A DNA stretch of 64,000 nucleotides from Psychrobacter glacincola (GCF_904846075.1 NZ_CAJGZH010000003.1:248001-312000); one strand, 5' to 3'; shown: positions 17,508 through 27,607, counted from the stretch's first letter. Notes: generated by a model not told the origin, from the letters alone. Program-made: numbers and translations.

Positions 17508-19706
17508 ATGAGTCAAACCTTACCCAAACTCAGCCATCATTTAGTCGATGAGGCTCAATATAATTTACTGCGCTCAGTAGGTTACCTCACTGCTGCTGAA
17601 CGCCGTGATATTATTGATGCCTGTGAGTTCGGTGATATTGCGCACATCAAAGATAAGCGTAAATCAGGAGAGCCTTATATCACCCACCCGATTGCGGTGG
17701 CCGAGATACTGGCAGGTTTTCGTTTGGATCGAGATACGATTATTGCAGCGATTTTGCATGATACGGTCGAAGACACCGAGGTGAGCGATGAGCAGATTGA
17801 GCAGCGCTATGGCAAAATAGTGGCGAGACTGGTCGACGGTGTGACTAAGCTAAAGTCGTCCTCCCACAATAAACAGCAAAACAAAGCAGCCACCTTCCAT
17901 AAAATTTTGACAGCCACCCTTGCCGACCCACGCGTATTGATTATTAAGCTTGCTGACCGCTTACATAATATGTCGACACTAGATGCGGTACGTCCCGAAA
18001 AACAACGCACCACAGCACAAGAAACGTTGGATTTTTATGTGCCGTTTGCGCGGCTAATGGGTCTCAATGATATTGCCGATTATATTGAGGTGCTCTGTTA
18101 TCGTAATCTTGATTCTGACATGTACAACAAACTGTCTGACAAGCTACTACAGCACGGGCTTGGGCGTAACTTTCAAAGAGAGGCCATCCATCGCTATCTG
18201 AGTATTGTCCTCAATAATTTGGGGTTGAATGGTCTGGTCAAAGTTTTAGACAATCGCGTGGTCATCTACCGTCAGTTTTTCCGCAATCGCGGTGAAATCA
18301 ACGCTCTGCTCCGTCATTATGCCTTTGAGATTGTCCTCGATAATGTCGAAGCCTGTGACAAGCTGGCCTATTACTTAATTAAAAAATACCAGATTGATGA
18401 CTCTCATATCGCTGATAATATTCGTCGTCCGCTACCGGGTGGCAATCAGTCGCTCACGCTTATCTATGAGCGCGATAACGATGTCGTCAAAGTGACGATT
18501 TTGACCAAGCAAATGCAAAGCGCAGCGCGGCTTGGTGTCATCGGTGCAGAGCATGCCTCAGACGTTAGCCAATCGGTTATTCAAGCCTCATTACGCAATA
18601 TGAAAGACTTGGTCGATGAAGACAGCTTAGATGAAAATAGCCCAGACTTTTCAGCGGCAGTCTCTACCATTAATGAGCTGATGGATTACCTACACTCCAG
18701 TAAAATCATCTGTTATAGTCCAAAGGGTCGCGCTTATGAGCTGCCACAAGGCGCAACCGCGCTAGACTTTGCTTACGCTGTCGGACCGATGGTAGGCAAT
18801 GTAGCCGTTGGCGCCAATATCGATGGTAAAAAAGCCAAACTTGGCACAGTCGTTAAGAATGGACAGCTGGTTGAAATAGAAGTCAATAGCCACTCAGAAC
18901 CAAAAGCAGAATGGCTAGGATTTGTCGTGACCAATAAAGCGCGTGAAGAGATTTTGCGTTGGTTTAAAGACTTGTCTCCTGCTGATAAGCAACACCATGG
19001 TCAACAAGCCTTAGATCGGGCGCTAAAAACCTATCAAAAAAGTCTCGATGACTTAACCGATAGTGATTGGAAAAACCTCACTGAATGGCGTGGCTTGACC
19101 GAAAAATCCGAACTATTCGAGCAAATAAGCTCTGGTACGTTATTACCACAGCTGGTAGTAACTCGCTTGTTTAGCGATGAAGTCAATGATTTGCAAGCAC
19201 AAGAACACAGCGATGATATGACCCAACCACAGCAGCTGATAGTCAATGCGTCTGGGGTTGAGCTTGATTTTGCCAATTGTTGTCATCCTATTTATGGTGA
19301 CCCTATCGTCGGTCACTTATCCCGTCACGGTCTGGTGGTTCATCGACACAAGTGCTTTTCACTTGACGATATTCGTAAAGACAATCCTTATCAGGTTATA
19401 CAACTGCGCTGGCGTAATGACAAGGCCGTAAAACAAGGTGACGCTGGCGAGTATGACATAAAAAATACCGGAAAAATTCGCTTTCCAGCCTATTTAAAAC
19501 TATCTATTGCCCTCAGCGACGAACAGATTACTGAAGTCATCTATCATTTACGCCAATTAAATATAGGGGTAGAAAAAGTAGATGTGCGTAGCAGTGACAC
19601 CATCATCCATATCATCGTTCGCAGTCGCAATCATCTAGCACAAGGCATTCGCGAGCTACGCTCCTTGCTAGGTTTCCCAAACATCATCAGGCTGTATCAG
19701 CTGTAG
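17508..19706 (+). CDS. spoT: SpoT-family (p)ppGpp hydrolase, synthetase domain degenerate
   Basis: A 732-residue RelA/SpoT homologue. The N-terminal HD hydrolase is intact: ITHPIAVAEIL, the HDTVED motif (residues about 85-90) and IKLADRLHNM. The following synthetase domain (about 230-350) is recognisable only by position. Where the family has the G-Y-x-S-L-H and VEVQIRT motifs, this copy has GGNQSLTL and VKVTILT. The TGS domain (IICYSPKGRAYELPQGATALDFAYAVG), helical/zinc-finger region (DFANCCHPIYGDPIVG) and C-terminal ACT domain follow. I predict hydrolase activity without synthesis. It sits after gmk-rpoZ as in E. coli. Confidence 0.93.
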   Translation: MSQTLPKLSHHLVDEAQYNLLRSVGYLTAAERRDIIDACEFGDIAHIKDKRKSGEPYITHPIAVAEILAGFRLDRDTIIAAILHDTVEDTEVSDEQIEQRYGKIVARLVDGVTKLKSSSHNKQQNKAATFHKILTATLADPRVLIIKLADRLHNMSTLDAVRPEKQRTTAQETLDFYVPFARLMGLNDIADYIEVLCYRNLDSDMYNKLSDKLLQHGLGRNFQREAIHRYLSIVLNNLGLNGLVKVLDNRVVIYRQFFRNRGEINALLRHYAFEIVLDNVEACDKLAYYLIKKYQIDDSHIADNIRRPLPGGNQSLTLIYERDNDVVKVTILTKQMQSAARLGVIGAEHASDVSQSVIQASLRNMKDLVDEDSLDENSPDFSAAVSTINELMDYLHSSKIICYSPKGRAYELPQGATALDFAYAVGPMVGNVAVGANIDGKKAKLGTVVKNGQLVEIEVNSHSEPKAEWLGFVVTNKAREEILRWFKDLSPADKQHHGQQALDRALKTYQKSLDDLTDSDWKNLTEWRGLTEKSELFEQISSGTLLPQLVVTRLFSDEVNDLQAQEHSDDMTQPQQLIVNASGVELDFANCCHPIYGDPIVGHLSRHGLVVHRHKCFSLDDIRKDNPYQVIQLRWRNDKAVKQGDAGEYDIKNTGKIRFPAYLKLSIALSDEQITEVIYHLRQLNIGVEKVDVRSSDTIIHIIVRSRNHLAQGIRELRSLLGFPNIIRLYQL

Positions 19707-19942
19707 TGCTGGTAACAAGGTGTAGTGCGCGTGATAAATTGCCACCAACACTCACTCAATAGAACATTGAATAATGGATTTAGAAAATTTTAGAAAGACC
19801 TGAAATAATGATAAACTGTGTTTTTTGATTTTTAGCAAATAAACGTAGAGCGTGTCATCATTTGTATGGTGAAAAACGAGATGTAAATGATGAATAATGC
19901 GCCCTTACCTACCAAACCAGAAAAAGATAAAAAGGATATAAT

Positions 19943-20323
19943 ATGACTCGTCAAACCATTCAAACTGATAAAGCCCCTGCTGCCGTTGGTACTTATTCAC
20001 AAGCCGTCAAAGTTGGTAACACCGTCTATATTTCAGGACAGTTGGGTTTTGACCCTGATACCATGGAATTAAAAGAAGGTTTTAAAGCACAGGCTGAGCA
20101 AGTGTTCGAAAACATCAAAGCCATCTGTGAAGCGGCTGGTGGCAGCTTAAATGACGTGGTTAAATTTAACGTGTCATTAACGGACTTGAATGATTTTGCG
20201 GCACTAAACGACGTGTTCGTTGCCAATTTGAGCGAGCCATATCCTGCCCGTGCAGCTGTCCAAGTAGCGGCGTTACCTAAAGGCGGTGTGGTCGAGATTG
20301 AGTCTATCCTATATATTGAGTAA
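19943..20323 (+). CDS. ridA: RidA-family reactive intermediate/imine deaminase
   Basis: 126 residues, the normal length. Family motifs are PAAVGTYSQAVKVGNTVYISGQLG, NIKAICEAAGGSLNDVVKFNV and YPARAAVQVAALPKGGVVEIESI, the last including the catalytic Arg. RidA hydrolyses reactive enamine/imine intermediates released by PLP enzymes; cytosolic trimer. AAGGA precedes the ATG. It follows spoT by 236 bp; this linkage of ridA to spoT is found in other gammaproteobacteria. Confidence 0.94.
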   Translation: MTRQTIQTDKAPAAVGTYSQAVKVGNTVYISGQLGFDPDTMELKEGFKAQAEQVFENIKAICEAAGGSLNDVVKFNVSLTDLNDFAALNDVFVANLSEPYPARAAVQVAALPKGGVVEIESILYIE

Positions 20324-20426
20324 CTTAAGCCGTATCATCATGTAAATGGTAAGGCTTAATATATCGACGTACTTAATTCTCAAGTCATTACGTCAAAAAA
20401 GCCACTGCTAAAAAGTAAGGCCAGAG

Positions 20427-20454
20427 TAAGCCCAAATATCACTATTTGGGCTTA
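20427..20454 (+). terminator. Hairpin, probable terminator after ridA
   Basis: A perfect 12-bp stem TAAGCCCAAATA/TATTTGGGCTTA (20427-20454) with a 4-nt loop. Only a weak U-rich tail follows, so termination efficiency is uncertain. Confidence 0.5.
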
Positions 20455-20485
20455 CTGCTATTATTATTATCAATATTACGATCTA

Positions 20486-20530
20486 GTTATCTAAAAGCTG
20501 GTTATCTAAAGTCCATTTACCTGAAAACTG
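20486..20530. repeat. Three 15-nt degenerate tandem repeats just upstream of priA
   Basis: GTTATCTAAAAGCTG (20486-20500), GTTATCTAAAGTCCA (20501-20515) and the more diverged TTTACCTGAAAACTG (20516-20530). The last copy ends 12 bp before the priA ATG. Confidence 0.6.
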
Positions 20531-20542
20531 GGAACGCATTCT

Positions 20543-22828
20543 ATGTTGGTACAAGTTGCTCTACCCGTGCCCCTTTATCGGGTATTTGACTATAGCGTAC
20601 CAGCAGATATAAACGCCTTATCAAGCCCTCCTTTACCCCATATTGGCTGCCGTGTCGAAGTATCCTTTGGTCGTCAAACTTTAATCGGTATCGTCGTCGC
20701 TCATATTCCAGAAGCAAATAGCAGCGTGCCATTTAATAAGCTAAAACCTATCAATAAATGCTTGGATGCTGAGCCTATTTTAGAGACCAGTATGCTAAAG
20801 CTGGCACATTGGCTGGCGCGTTATTATCACTACCCGCTTGGTGACGTTTTAGCAGTCATGCTGCCAACTCTCGTTCGTCAAGGTAAGCCGCTAGATTTAC
20901 TGATTACCCATTGGCGAATTTTGCCACAGGTAAGCGACGATGACTTTCGTGCCAACGCCAAAAAACAAAAACAACAATTTGAGATGCTTAAGCTGCATGG
21001 CGAGCGCGGCGCGAGTGAAGATGTTTTATTACTAGAGGGCATGGAGCGGAGTTTTTTAAAGGCGCTCGAAGACAAAGGTTTAATCGAGCACTATATTCAG
21101 ACCAAACAATCACCTGCGCCTGTTAAATTAGCAAAAATGCCCCTTGATCTCAATGACGAGCAACAACTCGCCGTTACCGCTATTATTGCGGCTCATGAAG
21201 CCAATCGCTACACGGGATTTTTATTAAATGGCATCACTGGTAGTGGCAAGACAGAAGTCTATCTGCAAGCGATGCAAGCCGTATTGGAAGCTGGCAAGCA
21301 GGTGTTGATTTTGGTACCAGAGATTGGATTGACACCGCAAACGCGCGCGCGTTTCGCCAGTCGCTTTGCCGCTCACATTGTCTTATTGCATTCTGGCATG
21401 AACAATACGCATCGCCTGCAAGGTTGGCAAGATTGCCGTACCGGTCATGCGCAAATTATCATTGGAACGCGCTCAGCGGTGCTCTATCCCTTTGCAGATT
21501 TGGGCTTAATTGTCGTGGATGAAGCGCATGATGGCTCTTATAAGCAGCAAGATACCTTGCGATATCATGCCGCTGACGTGGCGCTTTATCGTGGACTACA
21601 AGCTGATATTCCTGTCGTACTTGGTACGGCGACGCCATCTCTTGAGCATCTAAAACTGGTCGATGACGGTAAGCTGGTAGAGTGCCAACTGCAAACTCGT
21701 CCAGGTAATGCGAAGCTTGCGACCATGCAACTGATTGATGCGCGCCTGCAAAGTACTCATCAACAAACGACGGACGACGGCGCGCGCTATGATACTGGGC
21801 TGACCGATGCGCTTATTGGGGCAATACGGCAAACGCTAGAAGCAGGCGATCAAGTATTAATATTTTTAAACCGTCGTGGCTATGCGCCAGTTTTGCTATG
21901 CGAAGCTTGCGGTTGGCAGGCAGATTGTCCGCGCTGCGACGCGCATCTAACCGTTCATTATAATAGCCAGTCCCAACACAACGCTTATAGTAGCTCCTAT
22001 TTAAAATGCCACCACTGCGACTGGCAAGCTTATATTCCAAAAATCTGCCCTGATTGTGGCAGTCAAAATTTGGATGCCAAAGGGATGGGCACGACAAGGC
22101 TCAGCGAAAACCTGCATGCAATTTTTGCCAATCCGCAAACCAGCAAAGAGCTATATCCCATTATCCAAATCGATCGCGATACCACCAGACGTAAAGACAG
22201 CTGGGAGAATATCTATCAGCGTATCAATCAAGGCAATCCTGCCATCTTGGTTGGCACGCAGATGGTCGCCAAAGGTCATCATTTCCCCAATGTTACGCTT
22301 GTCTGCTTGCCAAACGCCGATCGTGGTTTCTTGTCCGCCGACTTTCGCTCGCCAGAACATACTGCGCAATTGATGATTCAGGTCGCAGGACGTGCCGGTC
22401 GCGGTGATAAATCTGGTCGTGTACTCATTCAAACGCTGCAACCAGATAATGAATTACTATTAAAACTGGTCAAAGATGGTTATTTGTCTTTTGCTCGCGA
22501 GCTATTGCAAGAGCGTAAAATGATGGGCTTACCGCCACATAGCCATGCTGCCCTGATACGCTGTGAAGGCAAAACTCTTGCTGCCACGACCCAAGCCCTT
22601 AAAGATGCCATTGCCATTCTGCCAAATGGACATAATCTGGCCGTACTAGGACCTATCGATGCACCAATGAGCAAAAAGAATAGCCGTTACCACGTCCAAC
22701 TGCTGCTGTTAGGCAAAGACAGACAGCAATTACACCATGTATTAAACCAATGGTGGCAGCCCGTACTGACCTTGCCAAGTGCCAAGTACCTTAAACTCAC
22801 TTTGGATATCGACCCTGTTGGTTGGTAG
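20543..22828 (+). CDS. priA: Primosomal protein N' (replication restart helicase)
   Basis: 3'-5' superfamily 2 helicase that reloads the replisome at stalled forks. 761 residues. The N-terminal 3' DNA-binding domain begins VQVALPVPLYRVFDYSVP. Walker A is GITGSGKTEVY (about residue 230) and motif II is VVDEAHDGSYKQ. The zinc-binding region has the CxxC pairs CEACGWQADCPRC, CHHC and CPDC. Helicase C-terminal motifs NRRGYAP, GTQMVAKGHHFPNV and QVAGRAGRG follow. GGGAA lies upstream of the ATG. A tandem repeat array directly precedes the gene. Confidence 0.96.
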   Translation: MLVQVALPVPLYRVFDYSVPADINALSSPPLPHIGCRVEVSFGRQTLIGIVVAHIPEANSSVPFNKLKPINKCLDAEPILETSMLKLAHWLARYYHYPLGDVLAVMLPTLVRQGKPLDLLITHWRILPQVSDDDFRANAKKQKQQFEMLKLHGERGASEDVLLLEGMERSFLKALEDKGLIEHYIQTKQSPAPVKLAKMPLDLNDEQQLAVTAIIAAHEANRYTGFLLNGITGSGKTEVYLQAMQAVLEAGKQVLILVPEIGLTPQTRARFASRFAAHIVLLHSGMNNTHRLQGWQDCRTGHAQIIIGTRSAVLYPFADLGLIVVDEAHDGSYKQQDTLRYHAADVALYRGLQADIPVVLGTATPSLEHLKLVDDGKLVECQLQTRPGNAKLATMQLIDARLQSTHQQTTDDGARYDTGLTDALIGAIRQTLEAGDQVLIFLNRRGYAPVLLCEACGWQADCPRCDAHLTVHYNSQSQHNAYSSSYLKCHHCDWQAYIPKICPDCGSQNLDAKGMGTTRLSENLHAIFANPQTSKELYPIIQIDRDTTRRKDSWENIYQRINQGNPAILVGTQMVAKGHHFPNVTLVCLPNADRGFLSADFRSPEHTAQLMIQVAGRAGRGDKSGRVLIQTLQPDNELLLKLVKDGYLSFARELLQERKMMGLPPHSHAALIRCEGKTLAATTQALKDAIAILPNGHNLAVLGPIDAPMSKKNSRYHVQLLLLGKDRQQLHHVLNQWWQPVLTLPSAKYLKLTLDIDPVGW

Positions 22829-23095
22829 CCGCCAACGCCTAACCATCACTCTTCAATTTGGATTATCACTTTATCGCTGTCCGCTACTAGGGCTTGTGCC
22901 CATTTAGAGGATAGTTGATTGAATTGAGGACACACCCCAAAGAACGCTATTCGAAATAGTAACCAATGGTTTACTGCCTAGATACAGCAAACATTTATTA
23001 AATATGCTAAATTCTTTATATCTGGCTAGTTTGCGAACAGCAAGCCCAGCCTTATAAGCCATCAAATTTCCTCTTCTGTCATCCTGAGTGTTGTT

Positions 23096-24286
23096 ATGAG
23101 TCAAAATACATCAAACGCTGAACAAGGCAAGCATTCTCATCAGAATGATAATGTTAATGTGGCTAACCATCTGCTTAAAGAGGATGAGAGCAACTACACT
23201 CATGACAATCAAGCCACTCACGATCACGATGAACACTTAGAGCAAACAACAGCCCCGCGAGATACCAAGGGCTATCAGCGCACCTTGCTGTTCAGCTTTA
23301 TCATTATCACAGGCTATATGTTTATTGAAGCCATCGGTGGCTGGCTGACTGGCAGTTTGGCGCTATTATCTGATGCAGGTCACATGCTAAGTGATGCAAT
23401 CGCACTTGGCGCGACGTTAATAGCATTTAAAATTGGTGAAAAAGCAGCCACTCATCAAAAGACGTTTGGTTATAAACGCTTTGAGATTTTAGTCGCAACA
23501 GTCAATGGTGCGACGCTGGTCATTATTGCGCTAATGATTTTTTATGAGGCGATTAAGCGCTTCAATTCACCGCCTGAAATTGCTACCCAAGGCATGCTTA
23601 TCGTTGCTACCATTGGTATGTTGGTCAACATTTTGGTCGCTTGGCTGATGCATCGAGGCAGTCGCAGTGGAGATGCGCATGGTCACAGTCATGCTGGTAG
23701 TCATAAAGACAGTCACGAAGACACTCAAGGAAAAAATGAGGGTAAAGCACCGGTCAATCTGAATATGCAAAGTGCTTATTTGCATGTATTAAGTGACTTA
23801 ATGGGTTCGGTTGCCGCTATTGTTGCCGCGCTTTTGATGATGAGCTTTGGCTGGGTTTGGGCGGATGCGGCGGCCTCGGTGATTGTCGCCATATTGATTT
23901 TGTTTAGTGGTTACCGCGTCGTCCGTGATTCGGTCCATATCCTGATGGAAGGTACGCCAGAAGGTATATCGCTAGTTGAGGTCGAAGACAAATTACTTGC
24001 CCACCCGCAAGTACGACAAGTCCATGACCTGCATGTTTGGAGTATCACCAGCGGTCTCAACGCCCTATCGTGTCACGTGGTCGTCGATGGCGAAATGAGT
24101 ATTTATGAATCCAGTATCCTAATTACCAGTTTAGAGCAAAGCCTCCTTGAGCTTGATATTCACCATGCGACCATTCAGGTTGAAAGCTTAGCGCATCCGC
24201 AAACCAAGACGCATAGCGATGCGTTAGTTTGCGATATCTCACAGCAGGCGACTGATACCAATAATCATATTGGTCACAATCATTAA
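23096..24286 (+). CDS. Cation diffusion facilitator, probable Zn2+/H+ antiporter
   Basis: 396-residue inner-membrane CDF transporter with six predicted membrane segments from about residue 63 to 260. Both HxxxD metal-site motifs are present, in LSDAGHMLSDAIA (TM2) and LHVLSDLMGS (TM5). A long His- and Asp-rich cytoplasmic tail precedes TM1, and a second His-rich loop (GDAHGHSHAGSHKDSHEDT) lies between TM4 and TM5, both typical of zinc exporters of the CzcD/ZitB type. A cytoplasmic C-terminal domain (LHVWSITSGLNALSCHVVVDG) follows. The metal is inferred. Confidence 0.9.
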   Translation: MSQNTSNAEQGKHSHQNDNVNVANHLLKEDESNYTHDNQATHDHDEHLEQTTAPRDTKGYQRTLLFSFIIITGYMFIEAIGGWLTGSLALLSDAGHMLSDAIALGATLIAFKIGEKAATHQKTFGYKRFEILVATVNGATLVIIALMIFYEAIKRFNSPPEIATQGMLIVATIGMLVNILVAWLMHRGSRSGDAHGHSHAGSHKDSHEDTQGKNEGKAPVNLNMQSAYLHVLSDLMGSVAAIVAALLMMSFGWVWADAAASVIVAILILFSGYRVVRDSVHILMEGTPEGISLVEVEDKLLAHPQVRQVHDLHVWSITSGLNALSCHVVVDGEMSIYESSILITSLEQSLLELDIHHATIQVESLAHPQTKTHSDALVCDISQQATDTNNHIGHNH

Positions 24287-24295
24287 GCATGAGAC

Positions 24296-24323
24296 ATTGA
24301 AAGTCAGACTTTGAAAGTCAGAG
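24296..24323. repeat. 14-nt tandem duplication after CDF gene
   Basis: ATTGAAAGTCAGAC (24296-24309) followed by TTTGAAAGTCAGAG (24310-24323), two mismatches, starting 10 bp after the stop codon. Confidence 0.5.
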
Positions 24324-24861
24324 ATTAAACATTGAAAAGACCATTCTTCATTCAAGTATCAATTTAGACGTTGCCTATGATTGGCGACGTTTTATCAAGT
24401 GGTGGCAATCATAACGCCATATGCACCACATTAGCCAAAGCGTTGTTATTAACCAAATACCTAATCCCAATGATAAGAATATGATTCAAATCCAAAAATC
24501 TCATGCGTCAGTCCTGATGTGCGTTAAATAAGCAGATGCCATATATGACGCAACTAGCAACCAAAATCCAAATAACCGCGCCAGTCCTGCCCCGAAAATT
24601 CTTAAAATTATTTTGCTAAAAGTCTTCAATAATCCGCGCAACTTACAATCAGCGGACGAATCATCATGCATGAACATAACTTCTTATGCGCCGACATAAA
24701 CAGGCTTTATTTTAAATAAGCTTATATCACGCCGATTTTTAGCATTGTAATAGCATGTTAAAAATGATGGGAAATTTAGCCTCGCCGCCATATTTTTCAT
24801 ATAAATTCTGTATACTTAAAGCTGAAACACCCAATTTACCATTAATGGATTATTTTCTGCC
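24324..24861. other. Intergenic gap with possible weak terminator
   Basis: No gene is supported. ACGTTGCC (24368-24375) can pair with GGCGACGT (24383-24390), with one G-U pair, followed by four T, a possible terminator for the CDF gene. The rest is AT-rich with no motif I can name. Confidence 0.5.
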
Positions 24862-25566
24862 ATGTCGAGACGCTCAGCTCCTTTTGTTGCTCCAAGCCAC
24901 ATTGATGACCCTATCTCAGCAGAGGGTAAAAAGCATGCCAAAGCATTGTTATCAACATTGCAAGAGGATATTGCTAGCTTTCGAGATGAGCAGTTTCCGC
25001 CTGATATTTTGCATCAAATTCGTGATATGCCAATTTATGAAGGCAATATCGCCGAAGTCCAAGCCTATCAGCAGCGTTGGCATAATCTGCTTGAGCGCGC
25101 CATGGCGTTTTATCCTGCGGCCAACCTACCGCCCGATCATCTGCCGCTACCAGCCAGCCTTGAGATACCGCAATTTATCTATCATGTGCAAAGGCTACAT
25201 TTGACCAAGACCCGTGCAAAAGAATCGAAAAGCTTCGGTTCGGTCGGTGCGCTTACTGATAAGTGTGGTGATTATAGTGCTGATGAAATTGCGCGTATGA
25301 GTGCCGTATTTGATAATGATGATGAGGCGCGTTTGGTGGCGCATCGTGAATTTATTGATTTGCGCGCCTATGTATTTTGCCGTGATAGCAAGGGCGAGAT
25401 GCTGGAGCCTGAACGCGTGCGTTTTTATCGAACGGGGCTTATCGTCCATGCGCTGCCCGATTTCAAAATCGTAGACAGTCGCCAGACCCCGCGTAAACGC
25501 CGTAACGATGCTTATAACAATCCACTTGCCGATAATGGTGTGTGGAAGATTTATCGTAAAAAATAA
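24862..25566 (+). CDS. Hypothetical protein, 234 residues
   Basis: Family not recognised. A soluble, charged protein, with a helical N-terminal half (AKALLSTLQEDIASFRDEQFPPDILHQIRDMPIYEGN), no signal peptide and no membrane segment. The C-terminal end is basic (RQTPRKRRNDAY ... WKIYRKK). The start at 24862 lacks a strong ribosome binding site. The KefC-type antiporter gene begins 75 bp downstream on the same strand, so co-transcription is likely; this gives no firm functional clue. Confidence 0.7.
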   Translation: MSRRSAPFVAPSHIDDPISAEGKKHAKALLSTLQEDIASFRDEQFPPDILHQIRDMPIYEGNIAEVQAYQQRWHNLLERAMAFYPAANLPPDHLPLPASLEIPQFIYHVQRLHLTKTRAKESKSFGSVGALTDKCGDYSADEIARMSAVFDNDDEARLVAHREFIDLRAYVFCRDSKGEMLEPERVRFYRTGLIVHALPDFKIVDSRQTPRKRRNDAYNNPLADNGVWKIYRKK

Positions 25567-25641
25567 CGTATGCTAAGATTTTTTATTTTTGCTATGCCCA
25601 TATTGTAACGCTTATTTTATCATGATTGCTAAGGATCCCAG

Positions 25642-27528
25642 ATGTTCGCTGCCGCCACCGGCTCACCAAATTTAATGTTACAAGCTACAATCTTCTTAGG
25701 AGCAGCCCTGCTCTTTGTACCCCTTGGTAAACGTTTTGGCATTGCGACGGTCTTAGGTTATCTCATTACAGGATTGATATTGGGGCCCAGTGGTCTGGAC
25801 GTCGCAGGCGATGCTGAGAGCTTGTTGCACTTCTCTGAGTTTGGCGTGGTCATGCTGCTGTTCATTATCGGGCTTGAGCTGCAACCCTCACGATTATGGG
25901 CACTGCGGCGTTCGATATTTGTCCTCGGTGGTTTGCAAGTCGGTCTGACTGGCACATTACTAATGGGGCTGTTACATCAAATTTTTGGCTTACAGCTCGA
26001 TACTGCTTTTATCGTCGGTTTTGGCCTTGCCTTGTCGTCCACAGCTTTTGTATTACAAATACTGACTGAAAAACAGCAGCTTTCTAGCACCCACGGTCGT
26101 GAAGCGTTCACGATTTTATTATTCCAAGATATTGCAGTTATCCCTTTGCTAGCCGTCATTCCTTTCCTATCAGGGGTGCGCGAACAAAGTTATGATTTGA
26201 TTTATTTTGGCAAAGTTTTTGCGGTTTTTGCTGGACTGATTTTTGCTAGTCGTTATGTCGTTCGTCCCTTCTTTAAGTTTGTAGCCTCTAGTGGTGCATC
26301 AGAACTGCTGACCGCCATTGCGCTATTTATCGTGATGGGTGTGTCTATTTTGATGGGTCAAATTGGTTTATCGATGGCATTGGGTGCTTTTTTGACAGGG
26401 GTACTGCTCGCAGATTCTGAGTATCGCCATGAGCTAGAAGCCAGTATTGAGCCGTTTAAAGGGTTGCTACTTGGCTTATTTTTTATGTCGGTCGGTATGC
26501 TGACTGATGTCAAACTTATCTTGGCAAAACCTATGTTTATCATTGGCTGTGCAATGGCATTGATGGCTATCAAATTTGGTGTAATTACCGCCATTGCAAA
26601 GATATCAGGCAATCGCTGGCCAACCAGTATCAGACTGGGTGTGACACTCGCTCAAGGTGGTGAATTTGCTTTTGTTTTATTCAGTGTTGCTACTGCTCAA
26701 AATGTGTTGCGACCTGAGCTTGCCAACACCCTGAACCTTATCGTCACTATCTCCATGGCACTCACACCGTTGGCATTTTTGTTACTTGAGAAAATCGGTG
26801 AGCCGTTATTTGCCAAAAGCAAACCCAGCCGCGAATACGATGCCATCCCCGATCATGAACATCAAGTCATTATTGCTGGCTTTGGGCGCGTCGGTCAGAT
26901 TATCGGTCGTGTACTACGCATGCACAACATCGAATTTACCGCCATTGAACGCTCAGCGAATCGTGTCGATTTCGTTCGTAAATTTGGTAACCAAGTCTAT
27001 TACGGCGACCCAGAAAACCCTGAGATATTGCGCGCGGCTGGTATTAAAAAAGCCCGTGTGTTCATTTTAGCCATCGATGACTTAGAGCGCTCTATCACCA
27101 CGGCTCAATACTTACGTAAAAACTATCCAGACTTGATTGTCTTGGCACGGGCACGTGACCGTCAGCATTATTATCGATTGCGTGAGGTCGGTGTGCGTCA
27201 TATTTGGCGTGAGACTTACCTATCGTCCTTGGATATGTCGCGTGAATCGCTACAACTGCTTGGCATCTCACCAGAAAAAGCGCGCGAGACGGTGCAAACT
27301 TTCCGTGATTACGACGATGACTTGATTGAACGTCAGCAAGCGATCTATGATGATGAAGCCAGCATGATTGAATCCGCACAATCAGCGATGGCAGAGCTAG
27401 AAAGCTTGTTTGATGAAGACATTGATAAAGCCCGAAAAATGGACTTAACGGATTTTTATGACGCGCTAAAAAGTAAAGCAACACCCGTTGATAAAAAGGA
27501 CGACGTTGCAACTGACTCTAACACCTAA
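25642..27528 (+). CDS. KefB/KefC-type monovalent cation:proton antiporter (CPA2)
   Basis: 628 residues, as in E. coli KefC. The N-terminal 380 residues form the CPA2 transport domain with about 12 membrane segments; conserved stretches are LGYLITGLILGPSGL, GLELQPSRLW, FGLALSSTAFVLQIL, LLFQDIAVIPLLAV and TLAQGGEFAFVLFSVA. The C-terminal RCK (TrkA-N) domain begins at about 405 with HQVIIAGFGRVGQIIGRVL, a Rossmann dinucleotide motif. Probably a K+ efflux system. Glutathione gating is known for KefB/KefC but not shown here. AAGGATCC-type ribosome binding site precedes the ATG. Confidence 0.9.
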   Translation: MFAAATGSPNLMLQATIFLGAALLFVPLGKRFGIATVLGYLITGLILGPSGLDVAGDAESLLHFSEFGVVMLLFIIGLELQPSRLWALRRSIFVLGGLQVGLTGTLLMGLLHQIFGLQLDTAFIVGFGLALSSTAFVLQILTEKQQLSSTHGREAFTILLFQDIAVIPLLAVIPFLSGVREQSYDLIYFGKVFAVFAGLIFASRYVVRPFFKFVASSGASELLTAIALFIVMGVSILMGQIGLSMALGAFLTGVLLADSEYRHELEASIEPFKGLLLGLFFMSVGMLTDVKLILAKPMFIIGCAMALMAIKFGVITAIAKISGNRWPTSIRLGVTLAQGGEFAFVLFSVATAQNVLRPELANTLNLIVTISMALTPLAFLLLEKIGEPLFAKSKPSREYDAIPDHEHQVIIAGFGRVGQIIGRVLRMHNIEFTAIERSANRVDFVRKFGNQVYYGDPENPEILRAAGIKKARVFILAIDDLERSITTAQYLRKNYPDLIVLARARDRQHYYRLREVGVRHIWRETYLSSLDMSRESLQLLGISPEKARETVQTFRDYDDDLIERQQAIYDDEASMIESAQSAMAELESLFDEDIDKARKMDLTDFYDALKSKATPVDKKDDVATDSNT

Positions 27529-27607
27529 GTATTTATATATTTTAAAGCATGTTTTATGATTCACAAATAGGCACTGTCAGTGTCATCGTTAAATCATCAA
27601 ACATGCC

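Noticed and set aside
24755..25204. 149-codon plus-strand frame overlapping the 234-residue gene
   Set aside because: Different frame over the start of the 24862 gene. The latter has the longer, more protein-like frame.
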